Notes: generated from the letters alone by a model not told the origin. A DNA stretch of 64,000 bases from SIG452 sp045638525 (GCA_045638525.1 JAZUBQ010000029.1:1-64000), one strand, 5' to 3'; positions 42,176-51,186 are shown, counted from the first letter of the stretch. Numbers and translations: made by a program.

Positions 42176-43990
42176 CTATTTATTTCTTGCTTTAGCTCTT
42201 AATTGGTTGTTTAAAATACGCTTACGGATACGAAGAGATTCGGGTGTTACTTCCAAAAGTTCGTCATCAGCCAAAAATTCGATGGATGCTTCTAAGCTAT
42301 ATACCGTGGGAGGTGTGAGCTTTAACGCATCGTCACTGCCTGATGCACGGGTATTGGTCAACTGTTTTCTCTTACAAACATTAACGTTGATATCTTCCTG
42401 TTTGGGAGTAAAACCAACCACCATACCTTCGTATACTTTGGTTCCTGCTCCGATAAACAAGGTGCCTCGTTCCTGAGCATTATATAATCCGTAGGTTACA
42501 GCAGTTCCTGTTTCAAACGCAACTAAGGAGCCTGTGAAACGTTTGGTGATGTCACCTTTATGTTCCTGATACTCATGGAAGATGGTATTTAAAATCCCCT
42601 CCCCACGGGTATCGGTTAAAAATTCGCTTCGGTAGCCAAAGAGTCCACGGGAAGGAATAATAAATTCAATTCTCATACGATTGCCAACCGGTGCCATCTG
42701 CGTCAGTTCCGCTTTGCGAAGTCCCATTTTTTCCATAACGGCACCAACACAATCCTCGGGAACGTCAATCACTAATTTTTCGGTCGGCTCATAAATTTTG
42801 CCTTCAATTTCTTTTAACAGAACTCTGGGGGTAGAAACCGCAAACTCAAATCCTTCGCGACGCATGGTTTCAATCAGAATGGAAAGATGCATTTCTCCAC
42901 GTCCTGATACTAAGAAGCAATCGGTGGTTTCCCCGTCTCTGACACGCAGAGAAACGTCTTTTAACAGTTCTTTTTGCAGTCTGTCACGAATCTGACGGGT
43001 GGTAACAAATTTTCCTTCCTGTCCGGCAAAGGGACTATCGTTTACGGAGAATGTCATTTCCACGGTGGGTTCCCCGATTTTTACAAATTCCACCGGTTCG
43101 GGATTGGATACCGCTGCAATGGTTTCCCCAATGGTGATATCTTCAATTCCGGAGAAATAAATAATGTCACCAACTTTGGCATCGGTCACCTGTTTTCTGT
43201 TTAAGCCGTCAAACTGATACAGATTCACCACTTTTCCCTTACGGGGAGCACGACGGTTATGATAGTCACAAACCATTACTTCCTGATTTTGTTTTACCAT
43301 CCCTCTTTCAACTCGACCGATGGCAACTCTGCCCACATAGTCATTATAGTCAATGGAGGACACCAAAACCTGCAAATCTCCGGTTTCGTCTCCTTCGGGA
43401 GCCGGAATGTAGCTGACGATTTTTTCAAACAGTACCGATAAGTCAGTGCCTGCCACATTGGGAGAATAGGAAGCGGTTCCCGCTCTTCCCGAACAGTAGA
43501 TAATGGGGCTGTCTAACTGTTCATCGTTAGCATCCAGTTCCAAAAGAAGTTCCAGCACTTCTTCGCCTACTTCATTTAAACGGGCATCAGGTTTATCAAT
43601 CTTGTTAATAACTACAATGATTCTGTGACCTAATTCCAATGCTTTCTGCAATACAAAGCGTGTCTGAGGCATAGGTCCTTCTGCCGCATCCACCAACAAA
43701 ACAACGCCGTTTACCATTTTCAACACTCGTTCCACTTCACCGGAAAAATCGGCGTGACCGGGAGTGTCAATAATATTGATTTTAGTGTCCTTATAATGTA
43801 CTGCAGTATTTTTCGCCAGAATGGTAATGCCTCGTTCTCTTTCCAACGCATTATTATCCATTACACGCTCTTCTACAACCTGGTTTTCACGGTAAACGCC
43901 ACCCTGCTTTAACATCTCATCCACCAAGGTAGTTTTCCCATGGTCAACGTGGGCAATAATGGCAATATTTCTCAAATCTTCTCTAATCAT
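42176..43990 (-). CDS. typA: Ribosome-associated GTPase TypA/BipA
   Basis: 604 aa, standard length. GTPase motifs HVDHGKTT, ERGITI, DTPGHADF and NKIDKPDA are intact; EF-G-like domains II, III and V follow, then the family-specific C-terminal domain (RGEGILNTIFHEY, RGTLFIGAGTKVYEGM). TypA/BipA acts in 50S assembly and in stress or low-temperature growth. GAGGTG is 5 nt before the ATG. It is the first gene of a transcript that continues into argC and argB. Confidence 0.97.
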   Translation of the reverse strand: MIREDLRNIAIIAHVDHGKTTLVDEMLKQGGVYRENQVVEERVMDNNALERERGITILAKNTAVHYKDTKINIIDTPGHADFSGEVERVLKMVNGVVLLVDAAEGPMPQTRFVLQKALELGHRIIVVINKIDKPDARLNEVGEEVLELLLELDANDEQLDSPIIYCSGRAGTASYSPNVAGTDLSVLFEKIVSYIPAPEGDETGDLQVLVSSIDYNDYVGRVAIGRVERGMVKQNQEVMVCDYHNRRAPRKGKVVNLYQFDGLNRKQVTDAKVGDIIYFSGIEDITIGETIAAVSNPEPVEFVKIGEPTVEMTFSVNDSPFAGQEGKFVTTRQIRDRLQKELLKDVSLRVRDGETTDCFLVSGRGEMHLSILIETMRREGFEFAVSTPRVLLKEIEGKIYEPTEKLVIDVPEDCVGAVMEKMGLRKAELTQMAPVGNRMRIEFIIPSRGLFGYRSEFLTDTRGEGILNTIFHEYQEHKGDITKRFTGSLVAFETGTAVTYGLYNAQERGTLFIGAGTKVYEGMVVGFTPKQEDINVNVCKRKQLTNTRASGSDDALKLTPPTVYSLEASIEFLADDELLEVTPESLRIRKRILNNQLRAKARNK

Positions 43991-44071
43991 AAGAACACCT
44001 CATTCTAAATTTCAAACGGTCTTATGGGAATCAAATATTAAAACACCCCATATTAAACTTATACGAATACA

Positions 44072-44101
44072 ATTATAGCACATCTTTTCCCTGAAATTCA
44101 A
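44072..44101 (-). promoter_or_regulatory. Promoter of typA-argCB
   Basis: Read leftward: TTGAAT (44096-44101), 18-nt spacer, TATAAT (44072-44077). Confidence 0.7.
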
Positions 44102-44222
44102 GCATTTTCATGAATAATTTTACTTTTTTGTGAATTTTTTTTATCTTTTTACAAGATATGGGGATTTCAATTCCAAAAAAGCCGAAATCTCACAGAATCA
44201 AAAGAATTTCTCCAAGAAAAAT

Positions 44223-44251
44223 TTGACTTTTTTTGTTATTTATAGTATAAT
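44223..44251 (+). promoter_or_regulatory. Promoter of the MATE exporter gene
   Basis: TTGACT (44223-44228), 17-nt spacer, TATAAT (44246-44251), about 37 nt before the TTG start. Confidence 0.8.
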
Positions 44252-44288
44252 AAATACATTCTGCAAAAAAAGAAAGAAGGCAATCAAA

Positions 44289-45692
44289 TTGCAAGCATTA
44301 CGCAAACTTTTTTCCACAAAATATATGGTAAAGGAAAAGGACCGTGCAGGTGAAATTCCTACCTCAACAGAGGCATACAAAAAAACGTTCCGTTTGGCCT
44401 GGCCTTCTATGACCGAATCAGTGCTGGTTTGTTTAACCGGTGCGGTAGACACTATGATGGTTGGTTCTATCAGCCCTCAGGCAATTTCTGCTGTAGGTAT
44501 CACCCATCAGCCGAAATTTATTCTCTTGGCTCTGATTTTTTCCTTAAACGTAGGAATTACCGCTGTGATTGCCCGAAGAAAGGGCGAAAACAATCAGGAC
44601 GGTGCCAACCGATGTATGAAACAAGCGCTGATTGTTGCCACAATATTAGCGATTTTGTTGTTTGTACTTGGCAACGTCATTGCAGAACCTCTTCTTCTGT
44701 TTGCCGGAGCAGAATCGGAATATCTTGGAGACGCGGTCCTCTATTTTCGTATCATTATGGTAGGTATTTTCTTCAATTCCATCGGCCTGGCTATTAACGC
44801 CGCTCAACGAGGAGTGGGAAATACCAGGATTTCTATGACCACCAATCTGACCGCGAATATTGTCAATGTAATTTTTAATTATCTTCTGATTAATGGTATC
44901 TGGATTTTCCCGAAATGGGGCGTCGCCGGAGCCGCTGTTGCTACAGCAATCGGTAACTTTGTTGCCTTTTTAATGGCGCTGGGCTCCATCTTACCCAAAA
45001 AACGGTATTTAAGTCTGTTTTCCAAAGCAAAATGGCGATTTGACCGTGCTACGATGGGGTCTATCACCAAGGTCAGCTTAAGTGCCTGTGCCGAGCAGGG
45101 GGCGATGCGACTAGGCTTTTTATTGTATTCGATGCTGGTAGCAGGACTTGGCACCATTCCATTTGCAACCCATCAGGTTTGTATGAGTATTTTAAGTATT
45201 TCCTTTGGCTTCGGAGACGGTCTTGCAGTAGCTTCTGCCACATTGGTGGGACAGTCTCTGGGCGCAAAACGAGCAGATATGGCAAGACTATACGCCAGTG
45301 TTTGCCAACGAATCGCACTTATCATTTCCACTGTTTTATTTATTTTATTTATTGTCTTCCGAAAAGAAATTGTTGGAATGTTCACCACAGATGCCGCCAT
45401 TATCGAACAAGGTGCGGTTCTGATGATTATTATTGCATTTACCACTCACGCTCAAACTTCACAGGTAATTATCACAGGGGCACTTCGTGGTGCAGGAGAT
45501 GCTATGTATGTAGCAATGACATCACTTATCAGCATTGCGATTGTACGACCGGGGCTGACCTGGCTGTTTTGCTATCCCGTAGGACTCGGTTTAATTGGTG
45601 CCTGGATTGGCGTACTGGTAGATCAGTTTTTGCGGCTTGTTATTAACTTTTCTCACTTTCGAAAAGGACGATGGACAACCATTAAATTATAA
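44289..45692 (+). CDS. MATE family multidrug/Na+ antiporter
   Basis: 467 aa with twelve predicted membrane helices in two homologous halves (RLAWPSMTESVLVCLTGAVD start; second half from about residue 250, SLSACAEQGAMRLGF). The family lipid-II-flippase-like fold exports cationic compounds in exchange for Na+ or H+. The start is TTG 44289, with AGAAGG (44275-44280) 8 nt away and a promoter just upstream; the frame is open further upstream, but that stretch carries the promoter. A strong terminator follows at once. Transported compounds cannot be predicted. Confidence 0.93.
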   Translation: MQALRKLFSTKYMVKEKDRAGEIPTSTEAYKKTFRLAWPSMTESVLVCLTGAVDTMMVGSISPQAISAVGITHQPKFILLALIFSLNVGITAVIARRKGENNQDGANRCMKQALIVATILAILLFVLGNVIAEPLLLFAGAESEYLGDAVLYFRIIMVGIFFNSIGLAINAAQRGVGNTRISMTTNLTANIVNVIFNYLLINGIWIFPKWGVAGAAVATAIGNFVAFLMALGSILPKKRYLSLFSKAKWRFDRATMGSITKVSLSACAEQGAMRLGFLLYSMLVAGLGTIPFATHQVCMSILSISFGFGDGLAVASATLVGQSLGAKRADMARLYASVCQRIALIISTVLFILFIVFRKEIVGMFTTDAAIIEQGAVLMIIIAFTTHAQTSQVIITGALRGAGDAMYVAMTSLISIAIVRPGLTWLFCYPVGLGLIGAWIGVLVDQFLRLVINFSHFRKGRWTTIKL

Positions 45693-45693
45693 G

Positions 45694-45732
45694 AAAAATC
45701 CTATGTGTTTATTTGAAACACATAGGATTTTT
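45694..45732. terminator. Bidirectional intrinsic terminator
   Basis: A 17-bp stem (45694-45710 with 45716-45732), TTTGA-type loop, T-runs on both sides. It touches the stop of the Cys-rich gene on the other strand. Confidence 0.9.
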
Positions 45733-45953
45733 TACTGCATTTTAAATCTTGTATCATCTGTATTCAAAGTATTTCTCGGACATTTGATATGAACACAATC
45801 ATCACATTGCTGTGGTCTGAAATATTCCAAACAGCAACACAGATAGTCACATTCATCGCAACAGATTTCGTTCCCGTTTTCACCGTTTCCGGGACAGTCT
45901 TTTCCGCCATTTCCCGGAATCAGTTCAATCCCGGTTGGTCCATCAATAATCAT
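45732..45953 (-). CDS. Cys-rich small protein (73 aa)
   Basis: AGAGGG lies about 8 nt before ATG 45953. The 73-residue product is soluble-looking: a Gly/Asn-rich start (GIELIPGNGGKDCPGNGENGN, quoted in part: PGNGGKDCPGNG), then ICCDECDYLCCCLEYFRPQQ and CDDCVHIKC, giving ten Cys in about 40 residues. The paired and spaced Cys suggest metal binding or disulfide cross-linking, as in coat or metallothionein-like peptides; this is inference. It lies directly downstream of structured RNA copy A, whose terminator ends 22 nt before the start codon, so expression may need read-through. I do not recognise the family. Confidence 0.65.
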   Translation of the reverse strand: MIIDGPTGIELIPGNGGKDCPGNGENGNEICCDECDYLCCCLEYFRPQQCDDCVHIKCPRNTLNTDDTRFKMQ

Positions 45954-45974
45954 AATTTTTCCCTCTTTTCCAAA

Positions 45975-46185
45975 TAAAAAAATGCGCCAACGGTCGTTGA
46001 CGCAATAAAATGCAAACTCCCGTTGTTGTCACACAAACTTAATCAGAATGAGATTTGATCCGCATACCCTAATTAATGGAATTTGCATTTTTAACAAATT
46101 CAAAATTAGCGTATGCAGAAAAAGGCATCGTTATCCTTATAAAAAAATAACAAATCCCTCTTTGATTCTATTAAGTTCATGTGAC
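45975..46185 (-). ncRNA. Structured RNA of unknown family, copy A (about 210 nt)
   Basis: Transcribed leftward from the promoter at 46192-46220 to an intrinsic terminator (stem 45983-45992/45995-46004, then seven T). A closing stem pairs GCAAATTCC (46078-46086) with GGGAGTTTGC (46012-46021). A long-range pairing joins AACTTAAT (46170-46177) with ATTAAGTT (46036-46043). The same order, pairings and linker TTTTATTGCGTC occur in copy B at 62860-63068, with different bases in the stems. It could be an independent small RNA or a riboswitch-like attenuator for the Cys-rich gene downstream. No protein frame is apparent. Confidence 0.7.
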
Positions 46186-46191
46186 AATATT

Positions 46192-46220
46192 AGTATATCA
46201 CATTCTATTCCATTATGCAA
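46192..46220 (-). promoter_or_regulatory. Promoter of structured RNA copy A
   Basis: Read leftward: TTGCAT (46215-46220), 17-nt spacer, TATACT (46192-46197). Confidence 0.7.
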
Positions 46221-46254
46221 GAGTTTTTTATTTTCTATATCACGGGTTTTCGAA

Positions 46255-46400
46255 ACAGTGAGGTGAAGAAAAATCGGCGAGAATAAACAAGGGTTCCAAC
46301 ACAGTAAGGTGCAGAAAAACCGATGCAGAATTTGGAAATCGAATTAAGGCGAAGCCTTAACAGGCCCGAAGGCGTACAAAGGTACGCCGAGTGGTGAGAT
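46255..46400. repeat. Dispersed repeat with two ACAGT units and hairpins
   Basis: Two imperfect copies of a unit of about 30 bp (ACAGTGAGGTGAAGAAAAAT at 46255 and ACAGTAAGGTGCAGAAAAAC at 46301), followed by AAGGCGAAGCCTT and GGCGTACAAAGGTACGCC palindromes and CCCGAAGGCGTAC. Related units in the same order occur at 63224-63450. No protein frame. Possibly a miniature mobile or REP-type element. Confidence 0.6.
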
Positions 46401-46437
46401 TCACGGATTCTGCGCTGTTTTTCAAGCCGCCATTTAT

Positions 46438-46475
46438 AAAAAAAGAGTTGCCAAGAAATTGGCAACTCTCTTTTT
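46438..46475 (-). terminator. Terminator of the rpoBC/str operon
   Basis: Read leftward: AGAGTTGCCAA stem with a TTTC loop and T-run, right after the tuf stop. Confidence 0.9.
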
Positions 46476-46486
46476 ATAAACGTCTA

Positions 46487-47689
46487 TTATTCGATAACGG
46501 AAGTAACAGCGCCGGAACCTACGGTTCTACCGCCTTCACGGATAGCGAATCTTAAACCTTCTTCAATAGCGATAGGTTTAATTAATTCAACTTCCATTTC
46601 AACGTTATCACCAGGCATGCACATTTCAGTGCCTGCGGGTAATTTAATCTGACCGGTTACGTCAGTAGTTCTGAAATAGAACTGAGGTCTGTAATCGTTG
46701 AAGAAAGGAGTATGTCTACCACCTTCATCTTTGGTCAGAACGTATACCTGAGCTTTGAATTTGGTGTGGGGTTTGATGGAACCGGGTTTAGCCAGAACCT
46801 GACCTCTTTCGATTTCAGTTCTCTGAACACCACGGAGCAATAAACCAACGTTATCACCAGCTTCAGCGTAGTCCAGTAATTTTCTGAACATTTCGATACC
46901 GGTAACAACGATTTTTCTGGATTCTTCAGCCAGACCAACCAGTTCAACTTCATCGTTCAGGTTTAACTGACCTCTTTCTACTCTACCGGTAGCAACAGTA
47001 CCACGACCGGTAATGGTAAATACGTCTTCTACAGGCATTAAGAAGGGCAGATCAGCTTTTCTTTCCGGAGTAGGAATGTAAGCGTCAACCTGATCCATCA
47101 GAGCCAGGATGGGAGCGTATTCAGCAGCGCCAGTGTCATTAGAATCACATTCTAATGCCATTAAAGCGGAACCGCTAACGATCGGAATGTCGTCACCGGG
47201 GAATTCATATTCATTTAACAGTTCTCTGATTTCCATTTCAACTAATTCCAGTAATTCGGGATCGTCAACCTGGTCAGCTTTGTTCATGAATACTACGATA
47301 TAGGGAACGCCTACCTGACGAGACAGCAGGATGTGTTCTCTGGTCTGAGGCATCGGACCGTCAGCAGCAGATACAACTAAGATAGCGCCGTCCATCTGAG
47401 CAGCACCGGTGATCATGTTTTTAACATAGTCAGCATGTCCGGGGCAGTCAACGTGAGCGTAGTGTCTGGAATCGGTTTCATATTCTACGTGAGCGGTAGA
47501 AATGGTGATACCTCTTTCTCTTTCTTCGGGAGCTTTGTCGATCTGATCGTAAGCTTCGTACTGAGCCTGACCTTTTAATGCCAGAACTTTGGTGATAGCA
47601 GCGGTTAAGGAAGTTTTACCGTGGTCAACGTGGCCGATAGTACCAATGTTAACGTGCGGTTTGCTTCTTTCAAATTTAGCTTTTGCCAT
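46487..47689 (-). CDS. tuf: Elongation factor Tu
   Basis: 400 aa. GHVDHGKTSL (G1), DCPGHADYVKNM (G3), NKADQVDD (G4) and SALMALE (G5), then beta-barrel domains II and III (GRGTVATGRVERG; LPAGTEMCMPGDNV). It delivers aminoacyl-tRNA to the ribosome. AAGGAGG is about 9 nt before the ATG. It is the last gene of the long leftward str operon, 72 nt after fusA, and is followed by a strong terminator. Confidence 0.98.
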   Translation of the reverse strand: MAKAKFERSKPHVNIGTIGHVDHGKTSLTAAITKVLALKGQAQYEAYDQIDKAPEERERGITISTAHVEYETDSRHYAHVDCPGHADYVKNMITGAAQMDGAILVVSAADGPMPQTREHILLSRQVGVPYIVVFMNKADQVDDPELLELVEMEIRELLNEYEFPGDDIPIVSGSALMALECDSNDTGAAEYAPILALMDQVDAYIPTPERKADLPFLMPVEDVFTITGRGTVATGRVERGQLNLNDEVELVGLAEESRKIVVTGIEMFRKLLDYAEAGDNVGLLLRGVQRTEIERGQVLAKPGSIKPHTKFKAQVYVLTKDEGGRHTPFFNDYRPQFYFRTTDVTGQIKLPAGTEMCMPGDNVEMEVELIKPIAIEEGLRFAIREGGRTVGSGAVTSVIE

Positions 47690-47761
47690 TGATAGTTTCC
47701 TCCTTCGTGAAGCATTGCTTCAAGATTTTTGTATAAATAATTTTTTTAACAGAATAATAGA

Positions 47762-49852
47762 TTATTCTTCGTCCTTTTTCGCTCTGGTAGCAACGATTTT
47801 TTCTGCAATGGATTTCGGCACTTCATCGAAGTGAGAGGGTTCCATTGAGTACTGACCTCTACCCTGAGTTTTAGAACGCAGGTCAGTTGCATAACCGAAC
47901 ATTTCAGACAGCGGAACATGAGCAGTAATGTTCTGAACACCACCGTTTCTTGCTTCCATACCCTGAATCTGGCCACGACGAGAGTTTAAGTCACCCATAA
48001 CGTCGCCCATGTAATCTTCGGGAACAACAACAACAACCTTCATGATGGGCTCTAACAGAACGGGGTTACCTTTTCTGCAAGCTTCTTTAAATGCCATAGA
48101 ACCGGCAATTTTGAACGCCATTTCAGAAGAGTCAACTTCGTGGTAAGATCCATCATACAGAGTTACTCTAACGTCAACTACGTTGTAACCAGCCAATACA
48201 CCGGTCTGCATTGCGCCCTGGATACCTGCATCAACTGCGGGGATGTATTCCTTCGGAATTGCACCACCAACGATTTTGTTAACGAATTCGTAACCAAAAC
48301 CGGGATCCATGGGTTCAACGATAATTTTACAGTGACCGTACTGACCTTTACCACCGGACTGTCTAGCATATTTCTGTTCAACGTTAACTTCTTTACGGAT
48401 GGTTTCTTTGTAAGATACCTGAGGTTTACCAACATCAGCTTCCACTTTGAATTCACGTAACAGACGGTCAACGATGATTTCTAAGTGCAACTCACCCATA
48501 CCAGCGATAATGGTCTGACCGGTTTCTTCATCGGTGTAGGTTTTGAAAGTGGGATCTTCTTCTGCCAGTTTTGCCAGAGCGATACCCATTTTTTCCTGAC
48601 CAGCTTTGGTTTTGGGTTCAATTGCAACACGGATAACGGGATCCGGGAATTCCATAGATTCCAGGATAACCGGAGCGGATTCAACACACAGAGTGTCACC
48701 GGTAGTGGTATTTTTCAGACCAACTGCAGCCGCAATGTCACCGGAATATACTTTTTCAATATCCTGTCTGTGGTTTGCGTGCATCTGCAGAATTCTACCG
48801 ATTCTTTCTTTATGACCTTTGGTAGAGTTTAATACAGTGGAACCTGCATCAATCGTACCGGAGTATACTCTGAAGAAGCAGAGTTTACCAACAAAGGGGT
48901 CGGTCATAATTTTGAACGCCAGTGCAGAGAAGGGTTCTTCGTCAGAAGAAGGTCTGCAGGTGGGTTCGTCGGTGTCAGGATCAACACCTTTAATTGCTTC
49001 GATATCAGTCGGAGCAGGCATATAATCGATAACAGCGTCTAACAGAAGCTGTACACCTTTATTTCTGTAAGAAGTACCGCACAGAACCGGAACGATGGTA
49101 TTATCCAGTGTTCCTTTACGGAGTGCTTCTTTGATTTCCGCGGTGGTGATTTCTTCACCTTCCAGATATTTTTCCATTAACTCTTCAGAAGTTTCTGCAA
49201 CAGATTCTAACAGATTGCTGCGATATTCTTCTGCTTTGTCTTTCATATCTGCGGGAATTTCTTCAATTCTCAAATCCTGACCCATGTCATCATAATATAC
49301 ATGAGCATTCATTTCTACCAGGTCGATAATACCAACAAAGGTATCTTCTGCACCGATAGGCAGCTGAATCGGAACTGCGTTACATCCGAGTCTGTCTTTC
49401 ATCATGTCAACTACGTTGTAGAAGTTTGCACCCATGATGTCCATTTTGTTAACGTAAGCCATTCTCGGAACTTTATAATCGTCAGCCTGTCTCCATACGG
49501 TTTCAGACTGAGGTTCAACGCCACCTTTTGCACAGAATACGGTAACAGAACCGTCCAATACTCTTAAAGAACGCTGTACTTCAACGGTGAAGTCAACGTG
49601 ACCGGGAGTATCGATGATGTTGATTCTGTGACCTTTCCACTGAGCAGTGGTAGCAGCGGAGGTAATGGTAATACCTCTTTCCTGTTCCTGAGCCATCCAG
49701 TCCATAGTTGCGGAACCTTCGTGGGTTTCACCAATTTTATGAACTCGACCGGTATAGTATAAAATACGTTCGGTAGTAGTGGTCTTACCTGCGTCGATAT
49801 GAGCCATAATACCGATATTTCTGGTTTTTTCAAGTGAAAATTCTCTTGCCAT
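47762..49852 (-). CDS. fusA: Elongation factor G
   Basis: 696 aa. AHIDAGKTTTTERIL (G1), ERGITITSAAT (G2), DTPGHVDFTVEV with the catalytic His (G3), NKMD (G4), then EF-G domains II-V (SGGKGQYGHCKI, SSEMAFKIAGSMAFKEA). This is the canonical translocase, in contrast to the divergent paralogue at 59818. AAGGA lies about 12 nt before the ATG. It sits in the standard place between rpsG and tuf. Confidence 0.98.
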   Translation of the reverse strand: MAREFSLEKTRNIGIMAHIDAGKTTTTERILYYTGRVHKIGETHEGSATMDWMAQEQERGITITSAATTAQWKGHRINIIDTPGHVDFTVEVQRSLRVLDGSVTVFCAKGGVEPQSETVWRQADDYKVPRMAYVNKMDIMGANFYNVVDMMKDRLGCNAVPIQLPIGAEDTFVGIIDLVEMNAHVYYDDMGQDLRIEEIPADMKDKAEEYRSNLLESVAETSEELMEKYLEGEEITTAEIKEALRKGTLDNTIVPVLCGTSYRNKGVQLLLDAVIDYMPAPTDIEAIKGVDPDTDEPTCRPSSDEEPFSALAFKIMTDPFVGKLCFFRVYSGTIDAGSTVLNSTKGHKERIGRILQMHANHRQDIEKVYSGDIAAAVGLKNTTTGDTLCVESAPVILESMEFPDPVIRVAIEPKTKAGQEKMGIALAKLAEEDPTFKTYTDEETGQTIIAGMGELHLEIIVDRLLREFKVEADVGKPQVSYKETIRKEVNVEQKYARQSGGKGQYGHCKIIVEPMDPGFGYEFVNKIVGGAIPKEYIPAVDAGIQGAMQTGVLAGYNVVDVRVTLYDGSYHEVDSSEMAFKIAGSMAFKEACRKGNPVLLEPIMKVVVVVPEDYMGDVMGDLNSRRGQIQGMEARNGGVQNITAHVPLSEMFGYATDLRSKTQGRGQYSMEPSHFDEVPKSIAEKIVATRAKKDEE

Positions 49853-49940
49853 GCTTTACTCACTTCCTTTCTTAGGAGTAAAGGCAAACGGGAAAAAGCT
49901 TTTCCCGCTGTGCCCAATTTGTCAACTTGCTAATAAAAAA

Positions 49941-50411
49941 TTAGAATCTGTAATGAGAGAATGCTTTGTTAGCTTCAGCCATTTTATGCATTTCGTCTCT
50001 TTTCTTAACTGCACCGCCGGTGCTGTTGATAGCGTCTAAGATTTCGTTAGCTAATCTTTCTTTCATGGTTCTTTCGCTACGTTTTCTGGAATACAGAGTA
50101 ATCCATCTTAAACCTAAAGTCTGTCTTCTGTCAGGACGAACTTCGATGGGCACCTGATAGGTAGCACCACCCACACGTCTTGCTTTAACTTCTAACACGG
50201 GCATAACATTGTTCATTGCTTCTAAGAACACGGATAAGGGTTCTTTTCCGGTTTTTTCCTGAACAATTTCAAAAGCACCATAAACAATTTTCTGGGCTAC
50301 ACCTTTTTTACCGTCAATCATAACGTTGTTGATTAATCTGGTTACGATTTTATCATTGTACAACGGATCCGGTAAAACGTCTCTTTTTACTACATTACCT
50401 CTTCTCGGCAC
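49941..50411 (-). CDS. rpsG: 30S ribosomal protein S7
   Basis: 156 aa, standard length. It starts with GTG at 50411 behind AAAGGGGG. PRRGNVVKRDVLPDPLYNDK, GGATYQVPIEVRP and KRDEMHKMAEANKAFSHYRF are the S7 hallmarks (motifs GGATYQVPIEVRP, MAEANKAF). S7 nucleates assembly of the 30S head and in other bacteria autoregulates the str operon. Confidence 0.98.
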   Translation of the reverse strand: MPRRGNVVKRDVLPDPLYNDKIVTRLINNVMIDGKKGVAQKIVYGAFEIVQEKTGKEPLSVFLEAMNNVMPVLEVKARRVGGATYQVPIEVRPDRRQTLGLRWITLYSRKRSERTMKERLANEILDAINSTGGAVKKRDEMHKMAEANKAFSHYRF

Positions 50412-50615
50412 TGTACTTCCCCCTTTCTAAGGATAAATCATATAATTTTATCGGGTACTCAAGCTTCGCCACGAAATTTCGGGCTTATCTTGTTAGTGCT
50501 GGTGACGAACATCTTAATTATAACGAAATATAATAATAATTCGCACTTGCACTATTTAATTGTTTCTCGTACAAAGTACGAATAAGGTTTCCAAATAAAT
50601 TAAGCAGCTTTTTGA

Positions 50616-51038
50616 TTATTTCGCAGCTTTTTTCGGTCTTTTAGCGCCGTATTTGGATCTGGACTGGTTTCTGTTTGCAACACCCTGAGTATCTAAAGTA
50701 CCACGGATGATATGATATCTAACACCGGGTAAGTCTTTTACTCTACCGCCTCTGATCATAACAACGCTGTGTTCCTGCAGGTTATGACCGATACCGGGAA
50801 TGTATGCAGACACTTCAATACCGTTGGTCAGTCTTACTCTGGCAATTTTACGCAGTGCAGAGTTAGGCTTTTTAGGTGTCATGGTTTTAACTGCGGTACA
50901 AACTCCTCTTTTCTGCGGGGAAGAGATGTCAGTAGTCTGCTTTTTCAAGGTGTTTAAACCTTTCTGAAGAGCAGGAGCAGTAGATTTGGTAACAGCTACC
51001 TGTCTGCCTTTTCTAACTAATTGGCTAAATGTAGGCAT
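50616..51038 (-). CDS. rpsL: 30S ribosomal protein S12
   Basis: 140 aa. TFSQLVRKGR at the start, TPKKPNSALRKIARVRLTNG (the streptomycin-resistance region including K43 equivalent) and HNLQEHSVVMIRGGRVKDLPG with the second conserved decoding-site loop. The sequence at both sites is the wild-type PKKPNSA and GGRVKDLPG. AAAGGAG is 8 nt before the ATG. The 204-nt gap to rpsG is longer than usual and holds only weak hairpins. Confidence 0.98.
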   Translation of the reverse strand: MPTFSQLVRKGRQVAVTKSTAPALQKGLNTLKKQTTDISSPQKRGVCTAVKTMTPKKPNSALRKIARVRLTNGIEVSAYIPGIGHNLQEHSVVMIRGGRVKDLPGVRYHIIRGTLDTQGVANRNQSRSKYGAKRPKKAAK

Positions 51039-51161
51039 CTTGTTTCTCCTTTCATTAAAATTAAAATGTTCTACCAGGCAATCTGCCTGTTTTCATAGTT
51101 TTATCCAAAAAACTCCAAAAACAAACGGATTGCATAAAAACGGCAGAAAACAAAAATGGCT

Positions 51162-51186
51162 TGTAAGGGCATACTCCCCCCCTACA
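51162..51186. repeat. Short palindrome related to the 61928 repeat
   Basis: TGTAAGGG...CCCCTACA, inside the 188-bp gap between ybxF and rpsL. Its ends resemble the TGTAGG...CCTACA element at 61928-61979. Otherwise this gap shows nothing definite. Confidence 0.4.

Noticed and set aside
44130..44288. N-terminal extension of the MATE protein
   Set aside because: The stretch contains the TTGACT-17-TATAAT promoter and its translation is not membrane-like; TTG 44289 has a proper ribosome site.
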